This document shows, one piece after another, positions 60,216 through 64,000 of a stretch of 64,000 nucleotides of DNA. Position numbers and translations under genes: made by a program. Origin of the DNA: Acanthamoeba castellanii str. Neff (Eukaryota > Discosea > Longamoebia > Acanthamoebidae); the NCBI RefSeq assembly GCF_000313135.1, contig NW_004457586.1, positions 3,756-67,755 on the forward strand, read 5' to 3'. The stretch's first letter is position 1. Each line of letters starts with the position of its first letter. The notes under the pieces are model-generated. The model was not told where the DNA came from, did not search any database, and saw only the letters and a program-made list of their open reading frames with translations.

Positions 60216-62332
60216 TCATCGCAGGCGCTTGTTCCTTCCGCCACCGCCACGGCTCGCGGTTGGTCCACCTCGGCCCGCAGGAGCGGCCGATGCATCTGCG
60301 TGAGTCACAAGTCGAGGATCAGCACGGGGGCACCGAGAAACGTTGGGTGGCTGGATTGGCAGGTACCTGCGGAAGGGCGTTGAACAGGCACGCCGCGCTG
60401 GGGTTGAGGCGGTTGTTGGCGTCCACCGCGAGCGTAAGGTGGCCGAGAGGAGGACGAAGAAGTCGAAGATGAGGGAGTTAAGTTGTTGGGCAGGCCTACA
60501 AGCTCCAAGAACTCCTCGGTCTGATGACTCACGGCAAACCTGCCGGCCCCTACACCGCGCGGCCATGGAGCAAGAGATGAGCGAGGGCGGCACTGTAGGC
60601 CGGACACCACAGAAAGGAGGCTGTACATGTGGGGCGCTCAGTGCGAGGATCGACCGATGAGCGATGCGGCTCGACGGTCATCGCAAAGTTGAGCGGCACA
60701 GCGAGGGCGTTCTCTTTGCCGGCAAACCTGGCTGTGAGCTCCTGCAGCTCTTTTTCCACATTGCGGTGTTCACGCTCCGGCCTGCGTTGTGGTGTACTGT
60801 GTGAGTGATCATATGTACCCCTACGGTTTCGTGGAATGCATACCCCTTCGGGAGGACCGTGGTGGCCATCGAACAATTGAGGTACTGATGCGTGGCGCGT
60901 AGGATGGCCAGCCACTCAAGGTCGTACGTCAACACGCGAGGACCAGTGGCCTCGGGGAAAGATACCACCTGTGCAACACAGAGTCCAAGTCGGGCTTATC
61001 AGTACGCACCTGATAAGGGCTGGTGGGAACGATTACATGCTGGGACGGGGTACGTACGTCGAGGAATGGCCGGCGAGGGAGCACCTTGTCGAGAGCAATG
61101 AAGTGCGTAGACTGGTCGCCAGTGTGCTGCACCGTGGCATCGAATCGACAGTGCATGTGGCCCGACAGCCAGTAGGAGGGCTTGAGGGACTTGAGGAGTT
61201 TCGTGTACAGATGACAACCGAGCTCGCCCTTTTCAATCTCCTCCCTGCGGATCACATTAAGAACTCGATTGGAGAACGCTCTGGCATTTCTTCCTATCAA
61301 GCAGATGCATGAAGACGCGGCGTACTTCCAGTGAGGATGGTCAGCACACAGCTTTTCGACATCGCCATACGACGTGACGTCCGGCCAATCGTGTGAAAGT
61401 ATAACGTCGAGCGGTTTCCGCAGCTGGGGTACGAGGAACGAAACACCGTCAGCACCAAATGCCATCACTTCCCGGATATGGTGTGGCCGCGTACCAGCGA
61501 AAGCTTGTAGAGTTCATATTCACGCACGTGGAAGGCTGACCTTACCGTATCCCCCGAATAGGGAGGCACTTCATAATGGCCTACAATCGTGGTCATCAGC
61601 GAATGTAAGGTCCCCCTCCTCGCAGCATGAATGGACCTTTGAAGAAGTCATATCGTTTGTAGATCCCAGAGAAGCCGCCAATCCTGAGGCCGCCGTAGTT
61701 CACCACTCCGCTATAGCCCAAGAAGTAAATGTTGGGCGCCGCCCAGCCTCCGTAGTACCTGCATTTATAGAGATAAGTGCGCTCATGTCAGCATATCCGT
61801 TTGCCTCTGTCGGCCAACAAGGGCACGTACAGCTCCCGCAGGTGGTTGGCGGCCTCGTGGTTGCCGCCCACGAAGATGGTTAGGATGGGTGCCGCCTGCA
61901 AGAAGGGTTGTGAGCATGCAGAGATGGGCTCTTCTTCAAGAGCGAGAAGGTGCATTTACCACTTCGCCATTGTAGTACTTGTAGAAGTCTTTGTAGTGAT
62001 GGTACTTGGATGGACCCGCCAGGCACGACAGATCGAACGCGTTCCTCACCGCCTACACGAATACGCCTGGCGTGAGTGGCAGCACAACAGCCACAGCCAT
62101 GAAGGTTCCGCCATACCTCAAAGTCGCCGCAGCAAAGAAGAAGCTCGACACGGATACCGCGGCTCCTTTCGATGTTAGCAATGGTTGAGTAGATGGTATC
62201 TAGCTCCCCGTGCGTGCAACCCACGAACGCTATCTAAAAGCAATAATCAGAATTAAACGCAATCATGATTAACGATCTTAAGGCGAAATTACGCACATTG
62301 ATGCCCTTGGTGGCTACGATGTCGATCTCCAT
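60216..62332 (-). CDS. DBR1: RNA lariat debranching enzyme DBR1
   Basis: Metallophosphoesterase that hydrolyses the 2'-5' branch of excised intron lariats in the nucleus. Early exons are 62332-62297, 62233-62117, 62052-61960 and 61895-61831, followed by several more. Family signatures are clear: [13 protein letters not shown] (Cys in the DBR1-specific position), [53 protein letters not shown] and [10 protein letters not shown]. The C-terminal part has [33 protein letters not shown] and [15 protein letters not shown], and ends in a Gly/Arg-rich basic tail (RNKRLR). This is fitting in a genome where nearly every gene has many introns. Confidence 0.95.
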
Positions 62333-62488
62333 GGTACGATTTGTTGTCAGCTGATTTTCCCCTCGAGATGCAGATCGAGTTTTAATCTTGAGGCCAGTTC
62401 GTTCACGTAACCACTTCCTCGCATTTTCCTCCCGTAAACGACTTTTGTTTTTTGTTTTTTGTTTGGCGTTTTCTCCCTCGACGCAGTA

Positions 62489-63006
62489 CTACTCCGCGAG
62501 CCTGGAGTAGTAACCGTCGACAAGACGCCACTCGACCTCGTTTGCCATGTGGGCCGCAAGGCGCTCTAGCGTGGCGAGCTTCTCCTTCAGCACATGCGTC
62601 GGATCCTGGTCTGTGGTATCCGGCCACATGACGTATAAGCTGCCTGGTCAGCCTCCAACGTCGTCACGCCCGTACCTTGGGTGTGGGGAGATCTTGCAAC
62701 CTTTGCGCTCTGGTCCTGCAGTTCGCGTACCAGCCTGGCCAGTTGAGTTTTCACGTCTGCAGGACATAAAGGGTGAAGGAGACATGAGGAGCCTCGTCCC
62801 AAGAAGCATCAAAGCGCACCTTCCGCCAGGACCCTCCTGCGGGATGTGATGTGTTGGTGCCGCCCCCACCAACAGGACATGCTCTCCTTGATGAAGCAAA
62901 GCAGCTCTGGATCGGGCCATTTGATCTCCTGGCGTTCGTCCTCACGGTTGACAAACCTCCTTTTAGCGGCTTCTTCATCTGATCCCCTCTTCAATGCCTT
63001 CTCCAT
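62489..63006 (-). CDS. Hypothetical coiled-coil protein, 129 residues
   Basis: Exons 63006-62820, 62756-62676 and 62610-62489 join in phase. The protein starts MEKALKRGSDEEAAKRRFV, continues with KWPDPELLCFIKESMSCWW, then helical VKTQLARLVRELQDQSAKVA and KEKLATLERLAAHMANEVEW, ending YYSRLAE before a TAG. No signal peptide or membrane segment is visible. It could be a small complex subunit, but I cannot name a family. Confidence 0.7.
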
Positions 63007-63228
63007 CTTCCTTCTTTAGAGTTGTTTGTGTAGCGCAGTCTCAAAATGGAAATGGACCGGCACATTCTCGCGCGAAAAGAGCAACTGTGCGCTACCTGCC
63101 CTGTTCCATTCCCTCCCGGTTCCGCCTTGGTCACTTCCCGATCTGCAACTTGGCAGACGTAGTTGTGTACTCCTGTTCCCATTTGGAGCGATGACTGGGC
63201 ACCTATGGAAAAGTTGCAAGGCAAGGAG

Positions 63229-63313
63229 GGACGGATGGCCGAGTTGGTCTAAGGCGCTACGTTCAGGTCGTAGTCTGGGTCTCCAGGCGTGGGTTCGAAT
63301 CCCACTTCGTCCA
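63229..63313 (+). tRNA. tRNA-Leu(CAG), second identical copy
   Basis: Same 85 bases as the copy at 58003, but on the plus strand, followed by ACACCTTTTT as terminator. Upstream flanks of the two copies differ, so only the gene and a few 3' bases are conserved. Confidence 0.95.
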
Positions 63314-63390
63314 ACACCTTTTTCAGCAATCAAGTCGTTTTTTTTGTTTTCATATGGACGTGCGAGAACGGCCGACAGAGACTTTGGACC

Positions 63391-64000
63391 ATGAAGACAA
63401 CCAAGCAACCTTTTGCAAGGGCTCTATTCCGAAGACACCAGCCAACCAGGCTATTCATACGCCACCGCCCCGCAGTGCTGGCGGGGACGGTATCCCTTCT
63501 ATCGGTGCACCGCTGCATCCACAGCAGCATCGCCCCCTGCTCTCCACGAGAAAAGGAGATCAAGCACGCCAAGAACCTGCCCGAGGGTGAACAGCCTGCC
63601 GCCGGCCACCGCAACCGTGAAGATAAAGGTCTGCCGTTGTCCTTTATTTATTTTTATTTATTTATTTATTTAAATTTATCGTTTTTATTTAACTTTTATT
63701 TCTTTAATTGTCGCGTGCGTACAAAGAGGAGACAATTCCGCCACCTCCGTCGACTGGCGAGGAGCAGCCGGTGGACCCGCGCTACCCATTCCTGTTGTGC
63801 CATGGCCTGCTGGGGTTCGACACGCTCAAGGTGGTCCCCAGCCTGATCGAGGTGGACTACTGGCGAGGCGGAATCGCGCAGACCTTGCGACGGCGCCGCA
63901 GGCCGGAGGAAGGTGCGCAGGGCGGTGTGTTCATATCGCGAGTGCCTTCCACCGGCCACGTGCACGAGCGCGCCCTGTGCATCAAGAAGCAGGTCGCACA
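63391..64000 (+). CDS. Alpha/beta-hydrolase, triacylglycerol-lipase-like (runs off right edge)
   Basis: Exon 1 (63391-63628) encodes a basic, hydrophobic-patched N-terminus starting MKTTKQPFARALFRR, possibly a targeting sequence. Exon 2 begins at 63727 in phase and continues past the window. It carries the lipase oxyanion-hole text YPFLLCHGLLGFDTL, then VDYWRGGIAQTLRRR and VFISRVPSTGHVHERA, as in Pseudomonas-type lipases. The nucleophile serine lies beyond the edge. The intervening intron is A/T-rich, with TTTA repeats at about 63645-63712. Confidence 0.8.

Overview
The window looks like nuclear DNA of a free-living amoebozoan, most likely Acanthamoeba or a close relative. Genes are GC-rich and densely packed on both strands. 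Almost every gene is cut by introns of roughly 50-120 bases whose 5' ends are mostly GTACG or GTGCG. The gene set is also amoebozoan in flavour: RFX transcription factors, a Frizzled/Smoothened-like receptor, a double-domain fluoride exporter and PIR121. Exon coordinates were worked out by hand from reading frames, splice dinucleotides and phase continuity. No database search was run.

Left third (1-22 kb): a cytochrome P450 runs off the left edge. A short frameshifted reading frame follows, then an 18-exon CYFIP/PIR121 gene of the SCAR/WAVE complex (minus strand, with an extra proline-rich tail), then a small Ser/Gly/Arg-rich gene. Next come three tandem minus-strand genes (9443-22038) for RFX winged-helix transcription factors. 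All three share a long conserved region after the DNA-binding domain, and several exon lengths and phases match exactly, so they are an old local gene family.

Middle (22-43.7 kb): a non-coding stretch with a perfect inverted repeat, a BAR-SH3 membrane-curvature protein, and adenylate kinase 6, which is divergent from an unrecognised plus-strand gene. Then follow a 29- or 30-exon gene (CLU-like central region plus a fascin-like beta-trefoil C-terminus) and the scaffold nucleoporin NUP205/Nup192.

Right third (43.7-64 kb): on the plus strand, a FEX fluoride exporter overlaps the start of a TEX10/Ipi1 ribosome-biogenesis gene, followed by a Frizzled-like receptor. On the minus strand are a Deg/HtrA serine protease, a tRNA-Leu(CAG), a CBM20-EEP fusion enzyme, the lariat debranching enzyme DBR1 and a small coiled-coil protein. 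A second, identical tRNA-Leu(CAG) lies on the plus strand, and an alpha/beta-hydrolase lipase runs off the right edge.

Apart from the RFX array, the genes are housekeeping or signalling genes with no obvious shared pathway. No transposon, virus insert, CRISPR array or bacterial island was seen. Introns carry several GT/AC-rich micro- and minisatellites.
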